The notes below the pieces were generated by a model. That model was not told the DNA's origin. It saw only the letters and a program-made list of their open reading frames with translations, and searched no databases. A program made the position numbers and the translations under genes. Shown piece after piece: positions 1 through 13,900 of a stretch of DNA of 64,000 bases. Every line of letters begins with the position of its first letter. The stretch's first letter is position 1. The DNA lies in NCBI GenBank assembly GCA_022575985.1, contig JAKSXM010000014.1:7006001-7070000 (forward strand), written 5' to 3'. Source of the stretch: Anagrus nilaparvatae (taxonomy: Eukaryota; Arthropoda; Insecta; Hymenoptera; Mymaridae).

Positions 1-206
1 CAATATCAAAAATTTGCCTTGAAGTAATCATTCCTTCTGTTTCTGCAGCTTTTTTTTGACAGGCTTGTCTTATACTTATTTCTCCTAAAGGCTGATGTGA
101 TTCCTTCGGGCATGTATGTATACCATCAATTAGGGGGGGTTCATGTTCACCACGATAATACAATGTCGTTTTACAACCATGAGAAGTGTTCTTAATACAT
201 ATATAT
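1..206 (-). CDS. Gene A exon 2 (continues beyond the window)
   Basis: Acceptor AG lies at 207-208 (plus strand CT) behind a run of T. The frame encodes Y-I-C-I-K-N-T-S-H-G-C-K-T-T, then a G-I-H-T-C and an acidic and Gln-rich stretch, and is open to base 1. The C-x7-C spacing and the later H-x-C supply the zinc ligands expected for FLYWCH. Confidence 0.72.
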
Positions 207-1391
207 CTAAAAAAAAATTAATAATATTTAATCCAAACTACAGTATTAAACCGTATGCTATAAAAAAGTAAAATTAAATTAACTTTTATACAAAATTTTT
301 TATAATTTAAGGGGAAATGGTATGGTTACATGCACCACTAAAAAAAACATCATTTTTTAGTTTCTGTTTTATTTTTGTACTATACAAATATTGATCAGGA
401 TGAAAATAAAATATTATAGAAAATGTAGGAAATTTTTTAATTGTATTTTATTATGAGAAATACAAAAAATGTCACAAAGATGTTGAATTTTTTTTCTACT
501 TTTTCTTTAACATTTTAACCTTATCCTGATGAAGATTGAATTTTGAATTTCATTGTTTACATCATTCAAAAATTTAACTGAAACTAAAAAATGATGCTAT
601 TCTTTTAGCCACGCCTGTAACCATATTATTAACCTTAAAATACACTCGAAAAAAATCGTACATAATTATTATATTGATTTAAAACTTCTGTACGACATTT
701 TGAGAACATGATACATTTTATTTGATATATAGTCGAGTATATAGTAAAATGTTTTTATGCTTTTTTTCTTTAAGATATATATTATATATACACTATAAAA
801 AATCATTAAATTTTATGAAGTCAATATCGAGTTGACGACCCTTAGTTTTGGAAAGAGAATAATCCCTTAACTCAAGGTAACGAACTCGAATCAACGTATC
901 GAAACCTTGAGTCAGCTGATATAAGGTTGATTCAAGTATATATTCTCTTCGCCGCATTTACGGTGATAATTGACTTGTGTCAAGCCATATTGACTTGGCA
1001 TCAGCGTATATTTTTTATAGTGTATGTTACGCTCCGTTTGAGGAATGGGCCATTTCGCGAAATGGGACGCTTATCGGCTTTATTTACATTTTTTATCCTT
1101 TTTAAAAGTTGTCTATGTGTGTATTGTTTATTTAAACTAATAGATAACTATTGTTAAGAACCTTAAACTATATTTTATACCTAATTTTATTTAATTCCGA
1201 TTGTAAGTAAATATTATATGGATATTTGGATATGGATATGGATATGGATTACTCGCATATTCCAAGGGTAGGTAAATTTCTTTGTTGGTTCCTCAAAGAG
1301 GAACCATTGTCCATTTCGATTTTTGATTTTTTGGCATATAAGCACGTTTTGAGACCCCAGGAAGCTAAAAAACCGGTTTTTAAAAAAAGTC

Positions 1392-1430
<39 letters not shown>

Positions 1431-3943
1431 AATTGATGATATTTCACAACCGTTACGAAATTAAGACCTATTTTTTTTTTCAAAAATTTTTTCACCAAAA
1501 AAGCTCGAGGTACTTTTTTTTTTTTTTAATTTAGATGTAATACCTCATTTATTTCCACGAAAGTACGTATATTCGAAAGTATAATTTTTACTCTATATCT
1601 CGAATCTGATACTTAATTTGTTGAAAATTTTTTTCCAAAAATTTTTTTCACGAAAAAATACAAAAAACAATTTTTTTTTTCTTTTTGGACGTAGTATCTA
1701 ATTTCTTTTTATGAGAATGAAAGTACTATCTTGAATAATTATTATCCAATGAATTACGTTAGATTTTATTTTGAAAAAAATAGATTTAGTTGAATTCAAT
1801 ACATAAATTTTCTTTTAATTTTTAAAAGTTAATAGAAATGAATGTATGATTGCATGGTTGTAACCGGTGATATCTGTGGCATATTGAAGTATTTAGCTCT
1901 TTGTTTGAGGAACCTTATGGCAGGGTATTTTTAACAGTTTGTTAAATTTGAGTGAGATTTTGATTATGTTTGTTTAAGAAAATTAAGAAAATCGTCATAA
2001 ATATTAAATCAAAATGACAGCTAATTAAAAAAAAAAAGGTAAGTTGAAATAAATGTTTATTGTAATAAGAAACAGGTATCCTAATAAATAAAGTCGTTAA
2101 TATAAAATCATGAATCCATAATTATTAGTAGACAAATAAAAAAAAAAAATAGATATCAATACGGCAGCAGAGGACACTGAATTCTCAGTTGTAAAATATA
2201 GGTATACGCAGGAGGTAGGTAACTGGTATAATTAAATAATACCTGTATTTTTTTTTTGGCTAATAATAATTATAAATTAATGATTAAGATACCTTTTTTT
2301 AATTACGATAAAAATTTATTTCAACTTACCTTTTTTTATTCAATTATTTGGGATTTCGATATAATACTTATGTTGATTAAAACATACTTTAACAAACATA
2401 ATCTAAATCTGACCCAAATTTATCAAACTGCTAAAAAAAATAAATTTACATATACCCTTGTAATATGCAAGTATACATATATTTATCCATATATTTACTA
2501 ACAATTAGAATTAAATAAAATGAAGAATAAAATATAGTTAAAGGTTCTTAAAAATAGTTATCTATTAATTTAAACAAACAATACACATCTTTTAAAAAGT
2601 ATAAAGAATGAAAATAATTTTTTTTTTTAAGATCAATTTTTATTCATAGATTTGTTGTATATTAGGTCTTAATCATCATTACATTTATATAGCATTTATA
2701 CTTTTTTGTTGCGATTTACCCAATTAACACGTACATAAGGCCTTCGGACTTAAAGGGATTTTACCTTACATGAATTGGTATAATTGAATTTGTATTGTTA
2801 TACTTTGATGCAGATTAAAAGATTTAATACAAAATTTAAATAAGTACATTCTCTGCGCGAAGCGCTGTTGGATCTAGTGCTATAAAAAATTCAATGAAAG
2901 AATTACATTAAAAAAATGCCCTAGATCGCCGTTTACTCGGCTTTGCCTCGGATACTAATTTACTTGCGGTCTGGGACAATCTTTACTTTTATGGCCGCGT
3001 ACATAAATATATTCATTCTAAATACAATTTTTATTTGTCAACATCAATCTTAAAATATTTTTGTTTAAGTCCCTAAAAATTTATATACGTTGTCAAATCT
3101 TATGTTCACTCTCGGAATGGCAGTTAGTATAATTAAAAACAAAAATTGTCCAATGACTTATTTATATTTTAACATCATAATTATGTGATAATATAATTAC
3201 AAAATTTTAATAATTTAATAAGTAAAAAAAATATTTAGGTTTTCAATTAAATATTTGTAAACGAAAATTGAATAAATGGATTGTGATTTAAATATACCAT
3301 TGATATAAAATCGTATTCAATACGAACCCAAGCAAAATACGTACATCGTTTTCTACCCGAATGACGTATGTGTTAGTAGTCAGCTGATAGGTTTAATACT
3401 CTATATTGTTATGCAATTTGCATTTTTGGAGTTAGGCGGAAGGAGATATTATATAATAATAATTCCCCGAAGTTTAAATTCGTGTATTTTTTCACCGAAT
3501 AAAATCATGAATTTTAAAATCACGTGAGTTAAACCACGCCTATAGTCTGAAATGCGAACAGATTTGCCGGCCAACAATATTCTAAGAAAACCCAAACTGA
3601 CTATCAAATGTAAATATTCTACGAAAATCGACAGCGACAAGTGAATAGTAATTAATTATTTTTTAATTATAAACTTTGATTTAGATATGTAAATATGCAA
3701 AGAAGTATGCAGATTTTAACACGATTGCCTTTGTTTAACAAGATTCCAAGATAATTTACATTATATAAATAATAATTATATATAAATAATAATTATTAGT
3801 TAAAGCACATAATAATAATAAATAAATATTCAAAATACTTACGTATTTCCATCTTTTGTGTTTTTTATATGATAATTGCGTTCTTTATAATACACACCTC
3901 CTTTTTCCTTAAAAATAACTTTTTCAGATTCAATATTAGCCAT
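1..3943 (-). CDS. Gene A: FLYWCH-like zinc-finger protein, 5' part (exon 1 3843-3943, exon 2 <1-206)
   Basis: A two-exon minus-strand model that runs off the left edge. Exon 1 starts at the ATG at 3943 (MANIESEK...) and ends at 3843 with 33 codons plus 2 nt, followed by a GTAAGT donor. Exon 2 starts at 206 after a T-rich TTTAG acceptor; phase 2 is kept and the frame stays open to the window edge. The joined protein reads F-x-E-K-G-G-x-x-Y then Y-I-C-x7-C-K-T and later I-H-T-C...H, which is the FLYWCH/GCM-WRKY zinc-finger layout (aromatic-x-C, C, H/C-rich end). Such domains bind DNA and in insects are often fused to MULE transposases; whether a MULE part follows lies outside the window. Intron 1 is 3.6 kb. 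The gene lies head-to-head with gene B. Confidence is good for the exons because motif, splice sites and phase agree; the biological role is unknown. Confidence 0.72.
1085..2616. repeat. Foldback element with ~90-bp inverted ends and an inner hairpin
   Basis: The segment 1085-1178 (containing TTTTAAAAGTTGTCTATGTG) is the inverted copy of 2530-2616. Inside, 2020-2064 (AAGGTAAGTTGAAATAAA) pairs with 2308-2346, making a second 0.3 kb hairpin. No transposase ORF is present, so it is probably a non-autonomous DNA element or a nest of two. Confidence 0.55.
1216..1428. repeat. Simple repeats: (TGGATA)n and (GT)n
   Basis: TGGATA units at 1216-1250 and about 16 GT dinucleotides at 1396-1428. The apparent open frames here (Met-Asp and Val-Cys runs, His-Thr on the other strand) are translation of the repeats and not genes. 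Confidence 0.9.
2936..3010. repeat. Dispersed repeat, TCGGCTTTGCCTCGG family, copy 1
   Basis: Shares TCGGCTTYGCCTCGG, AATTTACKTGCGGTYTGGG and TCTTTACTTTTMTGG with 18180-18260, and more weakly with 9556-9640. This gives three copies in introns of the two FLYWCH genes. The element type is unknown. Confidence 0.5.
3843..3943 (-). CDS. Gene A exon 1
   Basis: Start codon at 3943-3941 with A at -3. It encodes the F-x-E-K-G-G-x-x-Y start of a FLYWCH-like domain. It ends in phase 2 before a consensus GTAAGT donor (plus strand ACTTAC at 3837-3842). Confidence 0.7.
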
Positions 3944-4869
3944 TATAAATAAAATATATTTTTTCTTTATTTTCTATGAGAATAAGATTAAAATTTTGTC
4001 TTCACAACACATCACTGTTTTCCAATTTTTTGATCGAACACAACCACTATAAAAAACTTAGACACTCTGTTTATTATGATTTAAAGATTTTTATATTTTT
4101 TTGTAAAATAAAAATACATTTGTAATTTAAACTCTTTATACAAAGTAACGCATACAAAAAAAATGACAGAAATGACCCGCGAATCTTCTGCCTAGACAAC
4201 TCTTCTATCTCTTTCTGAAATTATCAATGCGGTGGAAAAAGATTGCGTGCGCATTCAGATATTAGACGCTTGATAAATCGGTATAGGCACGTACCGCGCG
4301 CTTACCCAAGAATCAAAGTTTCGTATTGAAAACGAACTGACTTAACTGTGTATACAACAGAGATAACAAGTGTAGTTTATTCGCGTTTTCTCCCCTATAA
4401 ATCCTTCACACTGTGAGTTTAGATAAATTACTGTATAACTAATCAGTGTTTATATTTTTAATACAGTAAATGAAATACTTTAATAAAAATAAAATATCTT
4501 TAATAAATTTTATGTTAATGTATTAAAGCTTCTGCTTATGAATATTCCTGCTTATATTATAAAACATGGAAAACATGCAAGCTTTTGATAATCCAATGAT
4601 TCAGTTGCATGTGTGTTGTAAATCTGCGTTGTAAATACACTTATTAAGAATCACATCAATTTGAATTTGCGTTTTTCAAAGAGAAGAAAAAAAAATTATT
4701 TTTACGTATAAATTATTATTTTTAATTGTGTTAAAGTGAGACTTCGCACGTGATCTTCAATATTAATAATTTCTGCTATAATAAGAAAAAAAAATTATAT
4801 ATCTTTGGTTATTTACATTTTAGTTAGTTTACATTTTTTGTACGTTAAAAGTGCACAAGTATTTAAAAA
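3944..4869. promoter_or_regulatory. Divergent intergenic region between genes A and B
   Basis: This 0.93 kb stretch separates two start codons that face away from each other. It holds the only GC-richer patch nearby (about 4160-4330, with GTGCGTGCGCATT and CGTACCGCGCGC) in a strongly AT-rich setting, as a shared bidirectional promoter might. The role is inferred from position only; no TATA box or start site can be assigned. Confidence 0.35.
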
Positions 4870-4997
4870 ATGTCTGAAAATAATTTTGGGAATACAAACT
4901 CTCTTTTTGAAAGACAAAAAACTGAACCAACTTTTATTGATGGTAACATGTGGTTCCAGGACCATCGATTTCACGCCCACGATAAAAAAAAAGTCAT
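4870..4997 (+). CDS. Gene B exon 1
   Basis: ATG at 4870 (MSENNFGNTNSLFERQK...), 42 codons plus 2 nt, then GTAAGT. It encodes F-I-D-G-N-M-W-F...H-A-H-D-K-K-K, the N-terminal half of a FLYWCH-like domain. The frame with TTG upstream at 4805 is not used: its reading carries no domain. Confidence 0.65.
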
Positions 4998-7900
4998 GTA
5001 AGTATTCATAAGTTATTTATCTCTTATCTTATTAAGAGTACCTAAAATTTACCCTTTTTGTAGTGGAATGTTTTACTTTCAGTAAATATAAAACAAAATT
5101 GTTTATACTTTTTAATTATATTTAAATTCTTTAAATAATTAAAATCAAGTTTTTAATTGAAACATTTTGTTTATACCGAAAATTTTTCTATTAATGTAAA
5201 ACATTTATTATAAATTTAAAAAATAATTATAAAAATTGCTTATTACCTTCAATAACTTATTATAAAATTTTAAAATGTCAAAAAACAATTTTTATAAACA
5301 AGGGCTGGAGCGCATTTAGCTTGATGGTGTTCTATTGACAAAAAATTGGTAGAGTCTGGGAATTTAAAAAAATCTAATTATAAGGCATAGTTTTTACACA
5401 CGACCCGAAATAACATTTTACTCAGTTTTTTGAAAAATTTATTAATCTGATTACTATTATTTGTTGAACTTTTTATTTTTTATTTTATTTTATTTTATCT
5501 ATTTTATTTTATTTACCACTATCTTTTATTTAAGCTGTTAATTTTTTAATATTCAAATTTTGTTGGTAAAGAACAGGTGCAGGATGGTAGCCAAACATAA
5601 CTAAAAAATTTGTTTTTGCATTGTATATTTTTTTTAAATTTATATTTTGTGAATTTAACAGAAATTCAAAAGAGACACCTCGGCAATAATTAAAAAAGTT
5701 AATATCCAAATTTCAAGCTCTTAAATGAATTATTTTTCTACAAAACTTTCTTAAGGTTACAAAAGTCCGTATTTTTGTTTGTATATTTTTAGTTTTCATT
5801 CTCTAATCCATACTTAATTAACTAATATTTAGAAAACCGAAGAAAATCTGAAATACATTGAATTTTTTAAATTAAAAAAAAAAATTAATCTTTTAGTGGA
5901 ATAAGAAATATTTTCCCATGTAACGTAACTGGATAAATTTTTTATCGTCTTTACAAATTGTCGTTATTTTTGGAAAAATGTTTTATTTTTTTAATTATAA
6001 TTTTTTTTTAAATATTGATATCCGAAAATAAATTTTTTCTAAAATATTTTATAATTACAAAATAAAATTAATAAAAAAAAACTGGACAGGTGTGTCTAGG
6101 GACACGCGGATGAAGTTTACTTCTTTCTATAGCAATCGGTATAACGAACAGCTTTTAAAAGGCCACGTATTATTTCGCTAATTTTTTACTTGCCCTCTTA
6201 AAATTAAATAGTATAGAATAAGGAAAAAAAACAATAAAAAATAAAACAGGTATAAATTAGTTAATCTTTATTAAAAAAATTTATACCCGTTCTATTTTTA
6301 TCATCAAATTTTATTTGAATAAAAAGGATTTATTAAATGCATATACATATAATTAAAAAACAGTAAATAAATATAAAATAAAAGAAGTATACAAAATTAT
6401 GATGTGTACCATGACAAGAAAGAAGTAAACTTCAAAAAAATCGAATCCATCCAAACGCCATCGATTACGATCGGATCTACCTACGAACGAACTCACCCGA
6501 CAGCCCTCGATTAATTTCGGATTTACCGGCAAGTGGGGATAAGTCACTATTCTGACTTTCTAATCTCGTTACGAGTTCATCATGACGATTTTACATGACG
6601 ATTTTACATGACGATTTTACATGACGATTTTAACATGACGATTTTTTAAATTTTAACTCCTCGTAGAAAAATAAAGGAGATGTGTACGATGACAAGAAAG
6701 AAGTAAACTTCAAAAATTTAACTACAAAATTAAAAGCAATTTGTCCATGTGTTCCCATTAAAATTTTTTTTTATTAAAAATTTTTACGCACTTCCTATAC
6801 AGTATGCTAATAACAAATAATATTAAAATTAAAATATCTATATATCCCGCTGTTCAAAATTTTTTAATTTATTTCGTTAATAGTTATTTTAATAAAATAA
6901 TAAAGCATTCTTTTTATTACTTAAGTATCTCTCAAATATATCAATAAATAATAATTTTATTAATTTTAATTAATCATTACAGACCTGCCACACTGTCGAA
7001 TAAAATGAAAATAAAAATAAAATTAAAAAATTATCAGTGGAGAAGGAAACTGTTATTTTATCGATAATCAAATAACATTAAGGTAATAAGTGAAATATTT
7101 ATTAAAATCACTCAATTACCTGAATAATAAATAAACTATTAATTTTAATTAATTATTAATGCATAAATAAAAACATTTTTAAAAGCGCGGTTTCCCCCTC
7201 CACTGATAATTTTTCAATTTTATTTTTATTTTCATTTTATTCGGCAGTGTGGCAGGTCTGTTAACGAAATAAAATAAAAAATTTTTAAAAGCGCGCCATA
7301 GGTATTTTTATTTTTATTATTATACCTATTTATTTTTATTAGCGTTATTATTATTATTTAACATTTTTTTAAATAGTCCTTACGTGTTTATAATGGTTTC
7401 TAACAAAACTTGTACTTGCCATAAATGGGTTTTGTTTTCAGTTTCCATTAAAAAAGGGGACGTAAAATCAAAGAAGTTCAGTAAATCTTTTTTATTTTTA
7501 AAAGAAGTTACTGATTGAATCAAAAAATTAAGAGTTACAAGCTCTCAGCATTAAGAAAAAACATAAAAATAATCAAAAAATTGTTCGAAAGCTATTGGCT
7601 TTCTTGATAATTTCTGGAAATTTGTCATGTATATGAGCAATTATTTTAAAAGTGATACTTAATTTGAGCCTGGAATCGTAAATTTTTTTTTTTGAGGGCC
7701 CATCGATATGACCCGTGTTTTCAGATAGTTTGAACCTTCAGAAAACCGAAAAAAATCTTGAACAAGAAATCGGCGATAGGTGCCAAAAAGATTTTTTCAC
7801 TTTTATGTCAAAAAACGTGTTTTTCGTATATATGAGCTACCCTAAATTTTTAAAATAACTTTTTAGGTAAAAAAACTTTTTTAAAATAGATAAGAAAATC

Positions 7901-10900
7901 TGATTGCCAGGGAAAAACCACTCCAGAAGAAAAAAAAACTTATCTTTTTACGATGAAATTTAGCCAAGTTATCGTCAATTTAAGATTTTGCTCAAATTCG
8001 TCTTAAAAAGGATTGAAATTTTATTGAAAAAAGCCTGTTTCTGAACCTTAAACATGCATTATTCGCTTGATTTTCATCGTAAAATGATATTTTTTTTTTT
8101 AAATCGATTAATTTTTTCCTGGCAATTCATTTCTTTAAGAAAAAAATTATTTTTATTGACAAAATTTTAATTTTTAGATCAAAAACTGTGTTAAATAAAT
8201 CTTGCTACTTACAGTTTTCAAAGGCTTTTGACCTAAAAAATGAAATTTGATCAATAAAAATGATTTTTTTTCTTAAAGAAATGAATTACCAGGAAAAAAA
8301 TTAATCGATTTAAAAAAAAAAATTATTTTTTTACGATGAAAATCAAGCGAGTAATGCATGTTTAAAGTTCAGAAACAGGTTTTTTTCAATAAAATTTCAA
8401 TCTTTTTTAAGACGAATTTGAGCAAAATCTTAAATTGACGATAACTTGGCTAAATTTCATCGTAAAAAGATAAGTTTTTTTTTCTTCTGGAGTGGTTTTT
8501 CCCTGGCAATCAGATTTTCTTATCTATTTTAAAAAAGTTTTTTTACCTAAAAAGTTATTTTAAAAATGTAGGATAGCTCAGATACGAAAAACACGGTTTT
8601 TGACATAAAAGTGAAAAAATCTTTTTGGCACCTATCGCCGATTTCTTGTTCACGATTTTTTTCGGTTTTCTTAAGGTTCAAACTATCTGAAAACACGGAT
8701 CATATCGATGTGCCCTCAAAAAAAAAATTTACGATTCCAGGCTCAAATTAAGTATCACTTTTAAAATAATTGCTCATATTACTATAAAATTTTCTGTGAG
8801 ATAATTAGTTTAAATTTTTTTTTTTATTATTTACATGTAATTTTCTTAATGCTGAGTGCATGATTCTCTATATTTTTTGATTCAATCAATATTTTTTTTG
8901 TGAATCAAAAAAAAATTTTTTTAATTTTTTCAATTAGCTGCATGTAATTTTTTTATTTTTTATTCTACAGATATTACATTGTTAAGCGCATGTACATTAG
9001 AATATTACTTATTTTTAATATCGTAGAATTTGTTTGTTCCCCGGGTTTTTAAGATTTTTGTGTAAAAAAAAGTACCCAGATTTGTTACTTATTTATACTT
9101 TAAAATTTAAAATTTGCGAGAAAATTTGCATAAATTAAATTTCAATTCTATTAAAATCATACAAAAATGAATTTCTGGCTAGCCCCATATACTATCTATT
9201 GGGACAGAAACAATTGAATATTTTCTGGGATAAACCAAGCCTTTAATCAATACTTTAATCTTCAACCATACTGCTAAAATATCCAATTTAAATCATGTTT
9301 AAAAACTCTAAAGTTATTTTGCTTGATTTTTGCTTGTATTGCTTTAAAATTTTAAATTAGTTTAAATGCGATTGCTTGAAAATTTAAGCAAATGATTGAA
9401 ATGTAAAGCAATTCAAACAAAATTCAAGCGAAGTAAGTTAACAGTGAATGTATCAATAAATGGAAAACATTCGTCAAGTTTGATTAATTTAAAATGGCTT
9501 AAAACGTTTTTGTACTTAGTCTATAATACAGAAAAATTGTAAACTATACACTAGGCCATAAAAAATGCCTCATATTGCCGACTACGTGTGGTCTGAAACA
9601 TACTTAACTTTTATGACCACGTCTTATAATATACTATTGCAAAGAGGTTCTATTTTTTTTTGTAATGAAAATGTAAGGCGTTTTTATTAATTTATTGCGT
9701 TTTCTATCATACTGTATTATAAAGCAATTTATACTTTTATAGTTAAATTCATAATTTTCTTATGTGTTTTACAGCGTTTTACAATTAAAATTTTATTGTA
9801 ATAGTATTCATGCTAAGATAAATGAACACAATAATAAAATAATAATTTATTTATTTAACTATCAATTTAAAATTTAAGTTATCATTTTGTTGTTATCAAT
9901 AAGTATAAATAAAACAATTTTCTATCTTTTACTAACCATCAATTTATGAAAAATTTTGTTTTCTTTAAAATAATAACAGTTGTTTAAAGAACATAAAATT
10001 ATACTGCTTTTTTGCAGTACCTTCCGAAATTAATATTTTGAGTATTTTTCATTTTTTTACAGGTGGAGTTGTATTAGATATATGGAGAAATTTTATTTTA
10101 AAATATACATCAAAGAAGATGGCAGTTTTGAGATTGGTCCTAAACAACTTACTCATTACTGTGATGTTAAGAATCACCAATTAAAAAAAAAGAAAAAAAA
10201 AACTCTTAGTAAGGAAGAATGTGTAACATTATCTACCCAGGAAAAAATTATTAATGAGTAAATATAAATCTTTAATATTTTACAATTAGGTATAGGTGTA
10301 TATGCCTATACAAGCAAAATAAACGTGCTTTTTTTTAAAAATCCTTTTAATCTATTTAATCTAAATTTTCTTTATTTTAATATTTTGTCGATTTCTTGTT
10401 GTAAAAGATACTTTAAAAGAATTATTTAAAAGAAAAGTAACTTAAAAAATTGTAACTAAGTAACTTATTAAAAAAATACAATATTTTGATATAAAAAAAG
10501 GAATTAAATAACTTCATTCTTAATATTTTTACCATAGATATTTATTCAACTAGTCCTTTATATAATTTGGTGATATATTATAATTGATATATATATTATT
10601 ATAATTGACAATAATAAGTAAAAGTTCTAAGTTATAAGTTTTAAGTAAAAATGTTATCATCACTTTTATAATGTTAACAAATAATGACAATATAGTTTAA
10701 TCGGATTGATAATTTTCTTTTGTATAGGAAGATAAAAACTGTGGGGGCAAATAACAAGAAACCATCCAATAGAAAAAGTGATCTGTTATATGGTGGAATT
10801 AAAGAAAAGTTTATAAGCATCCCAGCATTTTATGACAGTTTATGCAGGGATACTGACCGATTAAAATTTAAATGTAACAATAACGAAGTTGAAATTTTTC

Positions 10901-13900
10901 CGAAACTTGAACCATCCTCACAAAATTCTCATCAATTAATGTTGTATGATAAGAATCTGATAACAGAAATTAACGGAGTTGAGGAAATTTTTATTGATAT
11001 ATCTTGTGATGTACATCCAAATATAGATGGTGTAGAAGGAATTTTGACTCTCATGATAAAAAAATTTAACAAGGTTTGATGTTTAAAATATAGTATATGC
11101 TGTAACTAGTTATTATAGAACGCTGATATGTTCCTTTAGAAAATAATATTCAGAAGAATTTATTTTGTAAACTATTAAACTTTTATGATTGATTGCCTTC
11201 AAATTGGGACCCTGTAACACGACAAAAGTAGATTTTTCTCATATAAAAAGTGGTCAAAAGCTAAAATAAATGGTTTTATCGGATTCTTGGGGAAAAAATA
11301 GATAAGTTCCTCTTGTTAATAATATACAGAAAAATTTATTCAGAAAACTACAAAACTTTTAAAATTGGTCCCCTTGAAATTTGGACCCTATAAGGCAACG
11401 AAAATCGATTTTTCTCCTATAAAACGTGGTCAAAAACTAAAATAAATGATTTCATTGGATTCTTGGGGAAAAAATACTAAAGTATATCAATTGGAACATA
11501 ATCTTAAACGTAATTTGAACCTGAAAAACTGAAAGTTTTAAGAAAATCCCAATTTTAAGAAGGCAAAAAAAACTTTCGAGAGCTATCGTGGGCTTAAAAA
11601 TCGATGTTTTGGTCTAAATCCAACGAGAAACTTATTTTTTTTACTTATATTTTCGAGCTCTGCCGGCGCGTTAGGAATCACGAATACTTGGAAAAAAAAA
11701 CCAGTCTAATATATATTTGTGTAATAATATTTATTTTTAGAAGTATTTTTTTATATAATTTTAAAATACAAAATTTTCATAATGCAATATATGTTTACAT
11801 AGGTGACAATAGTCAGTTGGGCTGTAATGTCTAAATTAACAACAAAAGCATTACAATGCCTTTGGACACATTATAAAAAAATTGCTCCGAATTTTAATCC
11901 AAAGCTTGCAGTAACAGCATATTATCCACCACTACATGATTCCTTAAAAAATGTGTTTGACAGCATTAAAGTTTACGGTAGTTTATTTCACTATGGAAAA
12001 GTAAGTATATGTCTAATTGTATATGCACTTTCCAACTATCTGATTTTTTATCCTTCTGCTAAAGTTATGAACTGATAACTAAAAAAAGTAACTCTAATTT
12101 TTTTTTTTTTTATCTCTACTTATTAACAGTTATAAAGCATACAAAATATAAAGATTTCAATAATCAATTAACTTACAACTCACATAAGTCACAGTTCCTG
12201 AACTGTTCTCGCGAGTTTCCATGAATTGCCAATTGTTCCCACTCAAGTTTCATAGTTTACTTTTATAAGGCGAGTTAGAGTTTGAAAGGGCTGAAATGAA
12301 TCTCCCACGTAAAAATATTAAGCTTAATTTTGGGTAAGCTTACATCTAAATTAAGCCTTTTTAGGTTAGTCTGTAAGCTTTCTTCAGTCAGCTTACCCAA
12401 AATTAAGCTTCATCTTTTTATGTGAGCTTTTTATCAACTCACATGCCTTACCCCCAATAAAAAGAATCCATATGTGTATCAGTGTTAAACAGTGTATGAC
12501 AGTGTATGTATATGTGTTTCGGGGTTTATGAGGTGTTAGAACATTCGTAATGCATATTTTTACAAGAAAATGCCAAATATTCTTTTATCAGTGCAAAATC
12601 TTTTTTTTAATAGTAGGAATTACGCAAAAAATATATAAAATATTTATTTATTATTATTATTATATACTATAATCTAACCCTAATTTACACGCTAATTGGT
12701 CTGTTATCGACAACCAACTTGAGAAAAGTGTACTATAGGTTTCTGGGTCACAAAATCGCTGAAAAACAAGGGAAAATCCTTAAGTCAGCAAAAACAACCC
12801 TTTTTAGGGATTTCTTTGCAAAATTTTTTGCACTAAAGCTAAAATTATGAAATAAATGACATTTTTTCAAGATTGGTTAACCTAATATTGGGCTTATATT
12901 AATAGGGGAGAAAATCCAGCCCTAAAATAAGGAAAATTACAAAAAGCATAAGGACTTTTTTTTAAATTTTTTATCCCTGATTAAAACTTGTACGATATAT
13001 TAACCGTCCTCCAGGGGGGTGGAAATGAGTGAAAAGTACCCCTAAAATTAAAAAAAAATTGGAAAAAAAATTTGTTTTTAAAAACATGAAAAAAATTTTT
13101 TCTGGTTTTTCTTTTTACAACCGAAAAAATAGCAACATAAGTAGCACAAATATTGTTTCACTATCCCTACCCCATGGGATAAAAACTACCCCTAAATTTT
13201 AAAACTATGCAAAATACGATAAACTTTTTACTAGATTCAAGATTCAAAACTTAAAACAAATCGTTTATCGCATTTTTCATAGTCACATCTAGGAGCGGTC
13301 CTTCCCCAGGGGGGGGTGAGTTACACATTTTTTTTGTACCAATTATGTTGCTATATTTTAACGGTTGCAAACAGAAAAGCAATAAACTTATAACCGGTTT
13401 GTGTAAACACAACCTAAGTGCATGGAAAATGGTTACTACTTCTAAGTTATAGGCATAACGAAAGGTATAATGCATAAATGTTACGCAACATTACAATACA
13501 ATTTGGTATATTTATAATTTGTAATTATCACCTTTACTAGATGTTAAGATATTAAACCCAAATTATTCTGATTCTCAAAGCCCGTATTATTCAAGATTCT
13601 AAACCTTCATTGTTCTAAGTCCCTAAATCGAAATTATTCTAAGTTCCATTGGACCCCCCCTCTTGAATCTGACGAATTTGACCCCCCCTTAAATTGGATA
13701 CTTTTGAACTCCCCTCCTTGATCTTCAGATTCCCAGGGTTCCACTGCCTATAAAAATGTTCCATGTAAAAAAATAAGTTACCGTTTTTATAATTTTTTTT
13801 AAATTTAGGGGGTAGTTTTCACCTACTTTCACCCCCTGAAGAACATAAAAAATTAAAATACTCCCCTCTAATTAGTTTTTATTTTCCAAATTTGGTCTAT

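Larger units (their letters stand above)
207..3842. other. Gene A intron 1: repeats only
   Basis: No coding signal was found. It holds a TGGATA hexamer run (1216-1250), a GT microsatellite (1396-1428), a foldback (1085-2616) with a second hairpin inside it, and a dispersed TCGGCTTTGCCTCGG repeat (2936-3010). The rest is AT-rich without recognisable structure. Confidence 0.5.
4998..10062. other. Gene B intron 1: repeats only
   Basis: Five kilobases without coding signal. It holds a 13-bp tandem repeat (6581-6650), a Harbinger-like MITE (6980-7260), a 1.15 kb near-palindrome (7631-8779) and a weak copy of the TCGGC-family repeat (9556-9640). A motif GATGTGTAC-ATGACAAGAAAG recurs at 6399 and 6679. 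Confidence 0.5.

Noticed and set aside
1214..1498. Open frames on both strands over Met-Asp and His-Thr/Val-Cys runs
   Set aside because: Translations of the TGGATA and GT simple repeats.
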